Made by a program: the position numbers and the translations under genes. Shown one piece after another: positions 37,968 to 46,697 of a stretch of DNA of 64,000 nucleotides (position 1 is the first letter of the stretch; every line of letters starts with the position of its first letter). Under the pieces are notes generated by a model. That model was given only the letters and a program-made list of their open reading frames with translations, was not told where the DNA came from and searched no databases. This DNA is from Caldora sp965222765. Lineage in GTDB: Bacteria; Cyanobacteriota; Cyanobacteriia; Cyanobacteriales; Coleofasciculaceae. The stretch spans positions 29,648-93,647 of the forward strand of contig CBDCVG010000006.1 in assembly GCA_965222765.1 (NCBI GenBank), written 5' to 3'.

Positions 37968-38042
37968 ACCGAAAGTGGCGGGAAGCCCATTCCTTACTCT
38001 ATAAGCATTCTTAATTCTTAATTCCGCGCAGCGGTACTTAGT
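37968..38042. repeat. Half of an IS200/605-like hairpin fused to a partial element A
   Basis: CACCGAAAGTGGCGGGAAGCCCATTCC (27 bases in parts: CACCGAAAGTGGCGGG then AAGCCCATTCC) equals the left arm of the structure at 38984-39064. It is followed without a gap by the core and right end of element A (TTACTCTATAAGCATTC ... GCGCAGCGGTACTTAG). The junction replaces both the right arm of one and the left end of the other. A remnant of a GGGGGGTTGGGGGG-type repeat follows near 38108-38142. Confidence 0.65.
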
Positions 38043-38193
38043 TTCCTTTTGCCTGGGTATTGGTCGTTTAATCGGGTATCCATTGCGCGATTTCTTCTCC
38101 TTTCTCTTGCTCCCTCCTTACTAAGGGGGGTTGGGGGGGTTAATCTGGGAAAACACATTCAGGACTAACCTTCTATAGAACCAGGATGCAGGA

Positions 38194-38769
38194 ATGACCA
38201 AACTTTACAACAGAGCCTCACAGAAAGCGAAACGTCAGCAGCTTCGGCGGAATATGACAAAAGCTGAGTTTAGGCTTTGGCAAAAGCTCAAGGGTAAGCA
38301 ACTTGAAGGAGTTAAGTTTCGCAGTCAATACGGTGTTGGTCGGTTCGTTGTCGATTTTTATTGTACTGAACTTAAATTAGCAATAGAAGTTGATGGCGAG
38401 AGTCATTTTCAGGACGGTTCACAAGAATATGACGAAGAAAGACAGGCTTTTATTGAGTCGGTGGGAATTCAGTTTTTAAGGTTTAACAATGATGAGGTGT
38501 ATGGGAATTTGGAGGGAGTTTTGGAGAGAATTATTCAGAAAATTGGGGAATTGCGGAATTACCCCCCCAGCGGAATTTTTAATTCCTTATTAAGGGTGGA
38601 GCAGGAGAGGACGATATACTATCTCAAACTTTCCTCTAAATCTTTGATATCAGACTGTCGTTCCCACAAAACTTTTGACTTCAATAACAATTTTTTTGAT
38701 TCTTTTTTGGGCACTAATGAGATTAAATATCGCCTAAAATTTCCGCCAAACTATATCGATTGTAATTAG
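38194..38769 (+). CDS. DUF559 (Vsr-like) endonuclease-domain protein with odd C-terminus
   Basis: Residues 1-120 are a standard DUF559 domain: LRRNMTKAEFRLWQKLKGKQ, FRSQYGVGRFVVDFYC, LAIEVDGESHF and VGIQFLRFNNDEVYGN, with the acidic and E-V-D residues of the Vsr/PD-(D/E)xK fold. Most family members end there. Here 70 more residues follow (from NYPPSGIFNSLL), which look repeat-derived at first (a CCCCCCCAGC...AAGGGTGG stretch near 38562-38600) and match nothing I know. Function of the family is unproven. Confidence 0.75.
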   Translation: MTKLYNRASQKAKRQQLRRNMTKAEFRLWQKLKGKQLEGVKFRSQYGVGRFVVDFYCTELKLAIEVDGESHFQDGSQEYDEERQAFIESVGIQFLRFNNDEVYGNLEGVLERIIQKIGELRNYPPSGIFNSLLRVEQERTIYYLKLSSKSLISDCRSHKTFDFNNNFFDSFLGTNEIKYRLKFPPNYIDCN

Positions 38770-38819
38770 CGATCGCAATATTGTGGTTGCTTCTTTCAAC
38801 TTCAACTGCACCCAAAGCG

Positions 38820-38922
38820 CTAGTACCGCTGCGCGGAATTAAGAATTAAGAATTAAGAATGCTTATGGAGTAAGGATTCTATCGACTTAAACTGGTTAGT
38901 TACTTCTGCCGCGCTGCGCTAG
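38820..38922. repeat. Element A copy 4
   Basis: Full 103-base copy with CTAGTACCGCTGCGCGGAA at left and CCGCGCTGCGCTAG at right, three AATTAAG heptamers inside and the conserved GAATGCTTATGGAGTAAGG core. Confidence 0.9.
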
Positions 38923-38983
38923 GATGTTGTTGGCGAATTAATTGAGGGATCTCAGTGGGCAGTGCAGATCTACGCGACACTGA

Positions 38984-39064
38984 GCTTGAGAAGTTCACCG
39001 AAAGCGGCGGGAAGCCCATTCCTTTAGGATGGGAGGGATAGCCGCCCGCCGCTTGGTTGGCAAG
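38984..39064. mobile_element. IS200/IS605-type right-end-like hairpin remnant
   Basis: GCGGCGGGAAGCCCATTCC, a short loop, then GGATGGGAGGGATAGCCGCC and CGCCGC form a large nested stem. Sequences of the shape GGGAAGCCCA(N)TGGGnGGATAGCC are typical of the subterminal/omega-RNA end of cyanobacterial IS200/IS605-family elements. No transposase or TnpB coding sequence remains nearby. The region from 38923 to the tpsA start at 39285 holds nothing else recognisable. Confidence 0.45.
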
Positions 39065-39284
39065 TTATTTGTTAGAAAGTTTTTTGTACAGACAACTAAC
39101 AACTTGCTAACACTTGCATCCCCATGCTGTCTTCCGGGGGATGAGTTAACCTTACTAGTGCCTACCCCAATACTGTTCGGATAAGCTCTAATTCCTCTCC
39201 CTCAACTCCTGTGCTTTTTCCGATAACTCTCTTCTGAAACTCGCAGTATTGGTGCTTACCCTACACAAAAGGCTTCGTTGGAGA

Positions 39285-41759
39285 ATGATAGAAAATCTTA
39301 GAAAATTACTGACACTACTGCTCCTAGCAGTAATTTTCGGTACAAAGGCAGTCCAAGCGCAACCGATAACTGCTGCTGCCGATGGCACTGGTACACAAGT
39401 TACCTCTACTAGTAGTAACCCCAATCAATTTGACATCACCGGTGGCACTCATTCCGGTGCTAACCTTTTTCACAGTTTTGAGCAGTTTGGGCTGAATCCT
39501 AACCAGATTGCTAACTTTCTTGCCAACCCCAATATTCAGAATATCCTAGGTCGAGTAGTCGGTGGCGATGCTTCTGTCATCAACGGTTTAATCCAAGTTA
39601 GTGGAAGCAACTCTAACCTTTATCTGATGAATTCTGCAGGGATAATTTTTGGCTCCAACGCGATGCTGAATGTACCTGCCTCCTTCACTGCCACTACAGC
39701 TAATGGTATTCAGCTTGGGGAAGACTGGTTTAGCGCTATTGGTAACAATAACTATGCTGCTTTAATCGGTACTCCGAATGGCTTGGCTTTTACTGATACA
39801 CAACCTGGCTCTATTGTCAATGCTGGTAATTTAGCTGTACCAGCAGGAAAGATGATTACTTTAGTTGGGGGTACAGTAGTCAATACTGGAACCTTAGCTA
39901 CCCCTGGTGGAGAAATTAATATTACCGCAGTACCAGGAGAGAAATTTGTCCGCTTCAGCCAAACGGGAAATCTGCTGAGTCTCGACTTACCTCTGGAAAC
40001 TGAGGTAAGGTTAAATGCTAACTCTCAATCCTTGACACCCCTCTCCTTACACCAACTTCTAACTCAGCATACTGGTAATGCTACTGGGGTGGTAGTTGAG
40101 GATGGGGTAGTGAAACTGACAGGTTCTGGTATTAGCATTCCTAGCAAGTCAGGGACTACTCTTATTTCTGGTACATTGGATGTCTCTAATACTGTACCTA
40201 CGACAAATAATATTCCCCTCACTGGTGGCACTGTTCGAGTTTTAGGTCACAAAGTAGGAGTTATTAGTGCCAATATTAACGCCTCTGGTCAGCATGGGGG
40301 CGGTACTCTATTAATTGGTGGAGGCTATCAAGGTCAGGGAACAGTACCGAATGCTTCTCATACTTATGTTAGTCCTGACTCCCAGATTAGTGCTGATGCT
40401 CTGCAAACTGGTGATGGTGGTCAGGTAATTGTTTGGGGAGACAAGTTAACTGTATTTTACGGCAATATTAGCGCTCGTGGTGGTAGCAGTGCTGGTGATG
40501 GTGGATTTGTGGAGGTATCTAGCAAGGAAGACTTAATTTTTAAGGGAACGGTGGATTTGAGTGCCACCAATGGCAGTACAGGTAACTTACTTCTTGATCC
40601 AACTAATATCACGATTGTTGATGGGGATGATGCAGTAGATGATGTTGAAGTTACAACAGATAATCAAATATGGGAAGGAGATAGCCCTGGTGCAACTTTT
40701 ACTATCTCTGAAACTGCCTTAGAAAATTTAGCTGGTAATGCCAATGTTACCCTCGAAGCAACTAATGATATTACAATTAATGATTTAACTGACAATTCAT
40801 TAACCTTTGCTCCTGGTACAGGTGCTATTAAGTTTACAGCTGGTGGTAATTTCTCCATGAATTCTGGAGATAGTATTGAAACTCAAGGAAGGAATCTCAC
40901 AATTTCAGCAGCAAGCATTAGTACAGGAAGAATCTCTACTTTTGATGGAGGGAACCAGTTTGATACTGATGATATCAGATTCCCTGATGCTTCGGGAGAC
41001 TTAACCTTATCTGCTAGTAGTAACATTAATGTAGAGCGAATTTTTGCTAATGATGTCACCCTAACTAGTACCAACGGCAACATTACAACTGCCTCTATTT
41101 CCAGTGAAGCAGATGATTTAGGCCTAGGAAGTAGTGCAAGATTGACTGCCATAAATGGTACGATTACACTCAATGGTCGCATTCGAGCTGGACAAACGAA
41201 TAAAACCAGCGATAGTACAATTAATATTGAAGCTGCTAGATTCATTGCAACTCTACCTAGAGAAATCATTGAGGCAGATACCCAAGGAAACCGAGTAGTA
41301 AATAATGGAGCTCTCCAGATGGTTACTACTAGTCTTTATGCTTATCCTAGCAATGTCGATCCCTTAGATGATCCTCCACGGGTTGGAACAGGTAAAGTTG
41401 AAATTCAGTTCGGAAATCAAGCACCAATTGTTCAAGGTACTGGCGAGACTCTAATTAAGATCCGTATACTGCGAGATACATCTTTTACTATTGGTACTTT
41501 TGATGGCACAGGTAGCGGTACTGAAGGACTAATTGGTATCGGTGCTGAGCGTGCTCCCTCCGTCATCCCTTTACTAGAAGATAATCAGTTTAGTGCTATT
41601 GATGATGCTGTTAGTGCCACTGGACAAATATTGGAGTTAGAGGAGAATAATTCCAGGGGAATTACTTGTGATAGTTCTAGTACTGATGAAGATGACAATT
41701 GTGAGTCCTTAACTGAAGATGATGATGTCTTAGAGGTGATATCAAATCCATCCGAATAG
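39285..41759 (+). CDS. TpsA-type filamentous-haemagglutinin-like secreted protein (no CHAT domain)
   Basis: About 824 residues. A signal peptide (LRKLLTLLLLAVIFGTKAVQAQ) is followed by the two-partner-secretion TPS domain (about 25-260: NLFHSFEQFGLNPNQIANFL, ILGRVVGGDASVINGLIQV). After this come beta-helix-type Gly/Asn/Thr-rich repeats and an acidic tail with two cysteines (ITCDSS...DDNCES). The usual NPxGI motif reads NSAGI here. It is strongly similar to the N-terminal ~500 residues of the TpsA-CHAT fusion at 59154. I chose the ATG at 39285 because it gives a normal signal peptide; a TTG 36 bases upstream is in frame, and neither has a good ribosome binding site. No TpsB is adjacent; the closest is at 51359. 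Confidence 0.82.
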   Translation: MIENLRKLLTLLLLAVIFGTKAVQAQPITAAADGTGTQVTSTSSNPNQFDITGGTHSGANLFHSFEQFGLNPNQIANFLANPNIQNILGRVVGGDASVINGLIQVSGSNSNLYLMNSAGIIFGSNAMLNVPASFTATTANGIQLGEDWFSAIGNNNYAALIGTPNGLAFTDTQPGSIVNAGNLAVPAGKMITLVGGTVVNTGTLATPGGEINITAVPGEKFVRFSQTGNLLSLDLPLETEVRLNANSQSLTPLSLHQLLTQHTGNATGVVVEDGVVKLTGSGISIPSKSGTTLISGTLDVSNTVPTTNNIPLTGGTVRVLGHKVGVISANINASGQHGGGTLLIGGGYQGQGTVPNASHTYVSPDSQISADALQTGDGGQVIVWGDKLTVFYGNISARGGSSAGDGGFVEVSSKEDLIFKGTVDLSATNGSTGNLLLDPTNITIVDGDDAVDDVEVTTDNQIWEGDSPGATFTISETALENLAGNANVTLEATNDITINDLTDNSLTFAPGTGAIKFTAGGNFSMNSGDSIETQGRNLTISAASISTGRISTFDGGNQFDTDDIRFPDASGDLTLSASSNINVERIFANDVTLTSTNGNITTASISSEADDLGLGSSARLTAINGTITLNGRIRAGQTNKTSDSTINIEAARFIATLPREIIEADTQGNRVVNNGALQMVTTSLYAYPSNVDPLDDPPRVGTGKVEIQFGNQAPIVQGTGETLIKIRILRDTSFTIGTFDGTGSGTEGLIGIGAERAPSVIPLLEDNQFSAIDDAVSATGQILELEENNSRGITCDSSSTDEDDNCESLTEDDDVLEVISNPSE

Positions 41760-41854
41760 TTTGAAGTGGCAGTTCATGGAGGAGCTTATACCAAATTCCC
41801 TTTTTCTGGTAAAAATTCCCTTACCCTTTAAGATGCACTCTTTTCGCCTCTTCT

Positions 41855-43807
41855 ATGAGCTACTGCCTCAATCCCCATTGCCCTGGGCCCCATAACCCAG
41901 AACAAGCGAATTTTTGCCAAAATTGTGGTAATAAACTGTTGCTGGCACAGCGATATCGTGCCATCCGACTGATTGCTGTAGGAGGTTTTGGCAGAACTCT
42001 ATTAGCGGAAGATGGTTGCAAACCCTCCTTACCTTGCTGTGTAATTAAGCAATTTTACCCTCAAGGGCAAAATAACTCCCGCAAAGCTGCAGAATTATTT
42101 CAGCAGGAAGCAATGCGCTTACAACAGTTAGGTAAGCATCCCCAAATTCCAGAACTGTTAGCCCATCTTGAGCAAGATAACTATCATTACATTATCCAGG
42201 AATTCATTGATGGGCAAAACCTAGCCCAAGAGTTGGCAGAAACTGCAGCTTTCCGAGAAGAGCAGATACGCAGTCTTTTAAAGAACCTACTACCGGTACT
42301 GCAATTTATCCACCAAGGGCAAGTAATTCATCGGGATATCAAGCCAGAAAATATCATTCGTCGTCGCACTATCACTCTCCCCTCTTCGGAAAAGCAACCT
42401 ACTGTGCAAAGTCAACCTTACCCTACAGAAGATTTGGTGCTAGTAGATTTTGGAGCTGCTAAACATGCTACAGCCACAGCTTTAGCTAAAACCGGGACAA
42501 CTATCGGCAGTGCTGCTTATGCAGCTCCCGAACAAACTTTTGGCAAAGCTGTGTTTGCCAGTGATCTTTATAGTCTAGGTGTTACTTGCATACATCTGTT
42601 GACTAATCTTGAGCCATTTGACTTGTATGAAACCCTCGAAAGTAGTTTTGCATGGCGGTATTACTTAGTTAACAATCCAGTGAGTGAGGAACTTGGTTGC
42701 ATTTTGGACAAGATGATTCAAAGTAGTATCAAGCTGCGATATCAATCTGCCGCAGAAGTCATGCAAGCCTTATCGGTAATACCCAGCAGTCAGGAAACCT
42801 CGTCAATTTCACTGCCACCCAAACAGACTAATACCCCTCCCCCACCTATGGGAGAGACATGCAACTTATTAACTCTTCCTACTAATATCTCTTTAATTAC
42901 CACCTTCAAAAAGCATTCAGATGCGGTGTATGCTGTTGCTTTTAGTCCCAATGGCAAAACTCTAGCTAGTGGTAGTAGAGATAAAACCATTAAACTGTGG
43001 GAATTAAGTACAGAGTGGGAAATTTGTACCCTTGGCAGCAGTTGGTTTTCTGGACATTCCCAAGCAGTACATGCCATTGCTTTTACTCCCACAGGCAAAA
43101 CTTTAGCTAGTGGAAGTGAGGACAAAACCATTAAACTCTGGAGTATTCGCACTCTCCAAGAGATTCGCACCATCAAAGGACATGCCAACTCAGTTAATTC
43201 CGTTGTTTTTAGTCCTGATGGCAAAACCTTAGCTAGTGGTAGTGGGGACAAAACTATCAAGCTCTGGCAAGTGAGCACTGGTAAGGAGAAGCACAGTTTA
43301 GAGCATTTATTTGACGTTTTTTCCGTTGCTTTTAGTCCCGATGGTAATACTCTGGCTAGTGGTAGTTGGGATCATATGATCAGACTGTGGGATGTTGGAA
43401 CGGGACAGAAAATTGATACTTTAGATAAGCATTTATTCGACGTTTTTTCTGTAGCTTTTAGTCCCGATGGTACAATCCTTGCCAGTGGCAGTGAGGAAAA
43501 TACGATCAAGCTTTGGGATCTTCGCACCCTTCAGGAGAAACAAACCCTCACAGGACATACCAACTCAGTTAATTCCGTTGTCTTTAGTCCCAATGGACGA
43601 ATTTTGGCTAGTGGTAGTAAGGACAAAACTATCAATTTGTGGGATGTTAGTACCGGAAAGCTACTTTGCCACTGGCAAGCCCACTCTGACTCAGTTTTAT
43701 CCCTTGCTATTAGTCCCGATGGACAAACTCTTGCTAGTGGTAGTGCTGATGGAAACGTTAAAATTTGGCAACTTAGGGCAAAAATTCATTCTCTAGGGTT
43801 CTCTTAA
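41855..43807 (+). CDS. Serine/threonine protein kinase with WD40 propeller
   Basis: A 650-residue protein. An N-terminal CxxC...CxxC zinc-ribbon-like stretch (CPGPHNPEQANFCQNCGNK) is followed by the kinase domain (about 28-300), with glycine loop VGGFGRT, catalytic H159-R-D161-IKPENI and D198-F-G. A proline-rich linker (about 315-335) leads to seven WD40 units (about 345-645), enough for one closed propeller. Cytoplasmic signalling kinase; substrates unknown. It begins 95 bases after the tpsA gene, possibly co-transcribed. Its last 15 bases overlap the 3' end of the convergent RelE-type toxin gene. Some WD units are near-identical at the DNA level (HLFDVFSVAFSPDG occurs twice). Confidence 0.92.
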   Translation: MSYCLNPHCPGPHNPEQANFCQNCGNKLLLAQRYRAIRLIAVGGFGRTLLAEDGCKPSLPCCVIKQFYPQGQNNSRKAAELFQQEAMRLQQLGKHPQIPELLAHLEQDNYHYIIQEFIDGQNLAQELAETAAFREEQIRSLLKNLLPVLQFIHQGQVIHRDIKPENIIRRRTITLPSSEKQPTVQSQPYPTEDLVLVDFGAAKHATATALAKTGTTIGSAAYAAPEQTFGKAVFASDLYSLGVTCIHLLTNLEPFDLYETLESSFAWRYYLVNNPVSEELGCILDKMIQSSIKLRYQSAAEVMQALSVIPSSQETSSISLPPKQTNTPPPPMGETCNLLTLPTNISLITTFKKHSDAVYAVAFSPNGKTLASGSRDKTIKLWELSTEWEICTLGSSWFSGHSQAVHAIAFTPTGKTLASGSEDKTIKLWSIRTLQEIRTIKGHANSVNSVVFSPDGKTLASGSGDKTIKLWQVSTGKEKHSLEHLFDVFSVAFSPDGNTLASGSWDHMIRLWDVGTGQKIDTLDKHLFDVFSVAFSPDGTILASGSEENTIKLWDLRTLQEKQTLTGHTNSVNSVVFSPNGRILASGSKDKTINLWDVSTGKLLCHWQAHSDSVLSLAISPDGQTLASGSADGNVKIWQLRAKIHSLGFS

Positions 43808-44113
43808 AAATTCTTCCCTTGTCATCCACTGCTGGGATGTATGGCGGATGTGGTAAATTCTAACTGTTTCACCTTCAACGCCATAGAGAATCCGGTAGTA
43901 TTTCTTGTAGAGGAGACATCGAATCTTTTGCCCTACCAATTTCGTTTCCGGCGCAATTGGACAGCGCCTGGGCATAGAAGCAAGAGTCTCAATAGCTTCA
44001 AAAAGTCCATTGAACCAGTCAGCAGCTGCTTCAGGGGAATCATGCCTAATCCACAGATAAAATCCTTCAGCATCCGCGAAGGCTGTGGGAGTAATCCTAA
44101 CGCGGTATGTCAT
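43793..44113 (-). CDS. RelE/ParE-family toxin
   Basis: A 106-residue protein of the plasmid-stabilisation type: YRVRITPTAFADAEGFYLWI, AADWFNGLFEAIETLASMPRRCPIAPE, and IRCLLYKKYYRILYGVEGETVRIYHIRHTSQ. The last segment carries the basic/aromatic active-site residues. It overlaps its antitoxin gene by 17 bases, and its end overlaps the convergent kinase gene. Confidence 0.88.
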   Translation of the reverse strand: MTYRVRITPTAFADAEGFYLWIRHDSPEAAADWFNGLFEAIETLASMPRRCPIAPETKLVGQKIRCLLYKKYYRILYGVEGETVRIYHIRHTSQQWMTREEFLREP

Positions 44114-44411
44114 ACTTTAATCGCAATTCCTCTAAAGCTTCCACTGCATCCCGATCTTTCCCTTCTGCTGCCTCCGTTATACCTTGTCTAATCATCGCAG
44201 CAGACCGCGCTAATGCTAACTCGTCTAGTAACTCCTGATAGGATACAGCATCCTGCATGATTAGAGCAGCCTTACCGTTGACAGTTAAAACAATCGGTTT
44301 GTGACTTTGATTTAACTGCTCAATAAATTGTCTGGCATTCCGCTGAAAGTCTGAAAGAGGGTAAATCTCCCTTGCATCAAGCATTGACTTTACCTCAACT
44401 AAAACATTCAT
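44097..44411 (-). CDS. Phd/YefM-family antitoxin
   Basis: A 104-residue protein. The DNA-binding half IYPLSDFQRNARQFIEQL...PIVLTVNGKAALIMQDA is typical of Phd/YefM, and the C-terminal acidic helix wraps the toxin. The true start may be the ATG nine codons in (MLDAREIYPL), since the family usually begins just before that point. It would repress the shared promoter together with the toxin. Confidence 0.88.
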   Translation of the reverse strand: MNVLVEVKSMLDAREIYPLSDFQRNARQFIEQLNQSHKPIVLTVNGKAALIMQDAVSYQELLDELALARSAAMIRQGITEAAEGKDRDAVEALEELRLKYDIPR

Positions 44412-44498
44412 GAAATTTCATGTTATCGCATGGAGTCAAAAAATCCAGGGATTTTTCTGGTTCGACGCCTAAAATGTTTCCTTGTCCACACCAAATTC

Positions 44499-46562
44499 TC
44501 AAATATTAAGAACTTTTACTAAAAATCCCCACTTATCTGCAACTTCCTCAATAATTTTCGTGGTGGGTTTTCCTGCACCATGACCTGCCTTAGTTTCAAT
44601 GCGAATTAGTACAGGTTGCTCTCCTGCATGAGCCTCTTGTAGAGCTGCGGCGAATTTAAAGCTATGGGCTGGTACTACCCTATCATCGTGATCAGCAGTG
44701 GTGATCATGGTAGCAGGATAGGCTGTACCAGTTTTTAAATTGTGTAAGGGGGAATAGCTGTAAAGGGTTTTAAATTCTTCTTCGTTATCAGGGGAGCCAT
44801 ATTCGGCGCACCAAGCCCAACCAATAGTAAATTTGTGGAAACGTAGCATATCCATTACCCCCACCGCTGGCAGGGCTGCCCTATATAATTCTGGGCGTTG
44901 AGTCAGACATGCACCAACTAGTAATCCTCCGTTACTACCACCGCCTATAGTCAGTTTCTCCGAACAAGTATACTTATTGCTAATTAACCATTCTGCTGCA
45001 GCGATAAAATCATCAAAGACATTTTGTTTATTTGATTTCATGCCTGCTTGATGCCATTCTTCTCCATATTCTCCACCACCTCTAAGGTTGGGTACTGCAT
45101 AAATTCCTCCCCTTTCCAGCCAAACTAAATTACTGACAGAGAAACTAGGAGTTAGGGAAATATTAAAACCACCATAGGCATAGAGATAGGTAGGATTTTT
45201 GCCATCTAATGCTAACCCTTTTTTGTGGGTGATAAACATGGGAACTTGTGTTCCATCTTTACTCTTGTAGAAAATCTGTTTAGTTTCATAATCATCAGAA
45301 TTAAAATCTACTTGAGGTTGGCGGAAAATTTCGCTTTTCCCTGTCACCAAATCGTAGCGATAGATGGTAGAAGGGGTGGTAAAACCGGTGAAAAGATAAA
45401 AGGTTTCTGTGTCGTGGCGTTTACCACTAAAACCTCCTGCTGAACCAATTCCTGGTAATGCTACTTCTCGGACAAAATTACCATTCAAGTTAAAAATTTT
45501 AATTACCGACCGAGCATCTTGGAGATATTTAGCGATAAATTGGTTATTAAGTAAACCTACACTTCTCAAAGTGTCTGGAGATTCGGGAATAAGTTCTTGC
45601 CAGTTTTCTTTAGCTGGATTATTAATGTCAATAGCAATTAATCGCCCACGAGGTGAACCCAAATCTGTACGAAACCAAAAGGTTGAATTATCATTATCAA
45701 TAAAACTATAATCAGCTTCAAACTCATTAATGAGTTCAATAATTTCTGCTTCTGGATTTTCTAAATCCTTATAAAACACTAAATTTTGAGAATCCGTACC
45801 TAAGAAAACAATAATTATTAAATATCGTCCATCTTCAGTAACATTGCCAGCAAAGCCCCATTCTTTTTGATCAGGACGGTGGTAAATTAAAGTATCTTCT
45901 GATTGAGGTGTGCCTAGACGGTGATAAAATAGTTTTTGATAATGGTTGGTATCTTCTAATTTTGTTTTTTCTTGGGGTTCATCGTAACGACTGTAGAAAA
46001 AACCTTGGTGATCGTGAGTCCAAGAAGCACCAGAAAATTTAATCCATTGCAGATGATCTGTTAAATCTTCTCCCGTTGCTACATTTCTAACTTTCCATTC
46101 TTGCCAATCAGAGCCAGAATGAGACAAGCCATAAGCCATTAATTTACCGTCTTCACTAATAGCTAAGCTCCTTAAGGCAACAGTACCATCTGATGATAGC
46201 TGATTGGGGTCTAATAATACCTGGGGTTCTCCATCTAAACTGGTTAAGGTATACAAAACATTCTGATTTTGTAAACCCTCGTTTTTGAAATAAAAATAGC
46301 GATCGCCTTTTTTCCATGGAATACCATATTTCTCATAATTCCAAACTTGGGTAAGGCGCTGTTTAATCTCTTCCCTAGCAGATATACCCTCTAGATAACC
46401 TAAGGTAACTTCATTTTGTGCTTTGATCCAAGCCTTTGTTTCCTCTGTATCAGGATTTTCTAGCCAGCGGTAAGGATCTTGTACTTGCACACCATGATAA
46501 ATATCTACTTGCTCAACTTTGTAGCTAGAAGGATAATTTAAGTTTACTTGGTCAGATACCAT
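44499..46562 (-). CDS. Prolyl oligopeptidase family serine peptidase
   Basis: A 687-residue protein. The N-terminal part (DPYRWLENPDTEETKAWI) and a seven-bladed propeller (about 75-420) precede an alpha/beta-hydrolase domain with nucleophile S543 in GGGSNGGLLVG, aspartate in TADHDDRVVPAHS and histidine in KAGHGAGKP. It cleaves short proline-containing peptides in the cytoplasm; no signal peptide. Length and motif order are normal for S9A. It is 46 bases after the Phd gene's promoter region but transcribed on its own. Confidence 0.93.
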   Translation of the reverse strand: MVSDQVNLNYPSSYKVEQVDIYHGVQVQDPYRWLENPDTEETKAWIKAQNEVTLGYLEGISAREEIKQRLTQVWNYEKYGIPWKKGDRYFYFKNEGLQNQNVLYTLTSLDGEPQVLLDPNQLSSDGTVALRSLAISEDGKLMAYGLSHSGSDWQEWKVRNVATGEDLTDHLQWIKFSGASWTHDHQGFFYSRYDEPQEKTKLEDTNHYQKLFYHRLGTPQSEDTLIYHRPDQKEWGFAGNVTEDGRYLIIIVFLGTDSQNLVFYKDLENPEAEIIELINEFEADYSFIDNDNSTFWFRTDLGSPRGRLIAIDINNPAKENWQELIPESPDTLRSVGLLNNQFIAKYLQDARSVIKIFNLNGNFVREVALPGIGSAGGFSGKRHDTETFYLFTGFTTPSTIYRYDLVTGKSEIFRQPQVDFNSDDYETKQIFYKSKDGTQVPMFITHKKGLALDGKNPTYLYAYGGFNISLTPSFSVSNLVWLERGGIYAVPNLRGGGEYGEEWHQAGMKSNKQNVFDDFIAAAEWLISNKYTCSEKLTIGGGSNGGLLVGACLTQRPELYRAALPAVGVMDMLRFHKFTIGWAWCAEYGSPDNEEEFKTLYSYSPLHNLKTGTAYPATMITTADHDDRVVPAHSFKFAAALQEAHAGEQPVLIRIETKAGHGAGKPTTKIIEEVADKWGFLVKVLNI

Positions 46563-46600
46563 ATCTAATTACCTATTATTGTTGAGAAACACGCTCAAAG

Positions 46601-46697
46601 CTAATGGCTAATGGCTAATGGCTAATAGCTAATAGCTAATCTCTGAATAAACACCGAGTCCAATCAATTCTTAATTCTTAATTCTTAATTCTTAATT
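46601..46697. repeat. CTAATGG and TTCTTAA heptamer arrays
   Basis: About six CTAATGG/CTAATAG units (46601-46640) and four TTCTTAA units (46669-46697). The second array reaches into the last codons and stop of thrB. The TTCTTAA units are the same as the internal run of element A. Confidence 0.85.
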
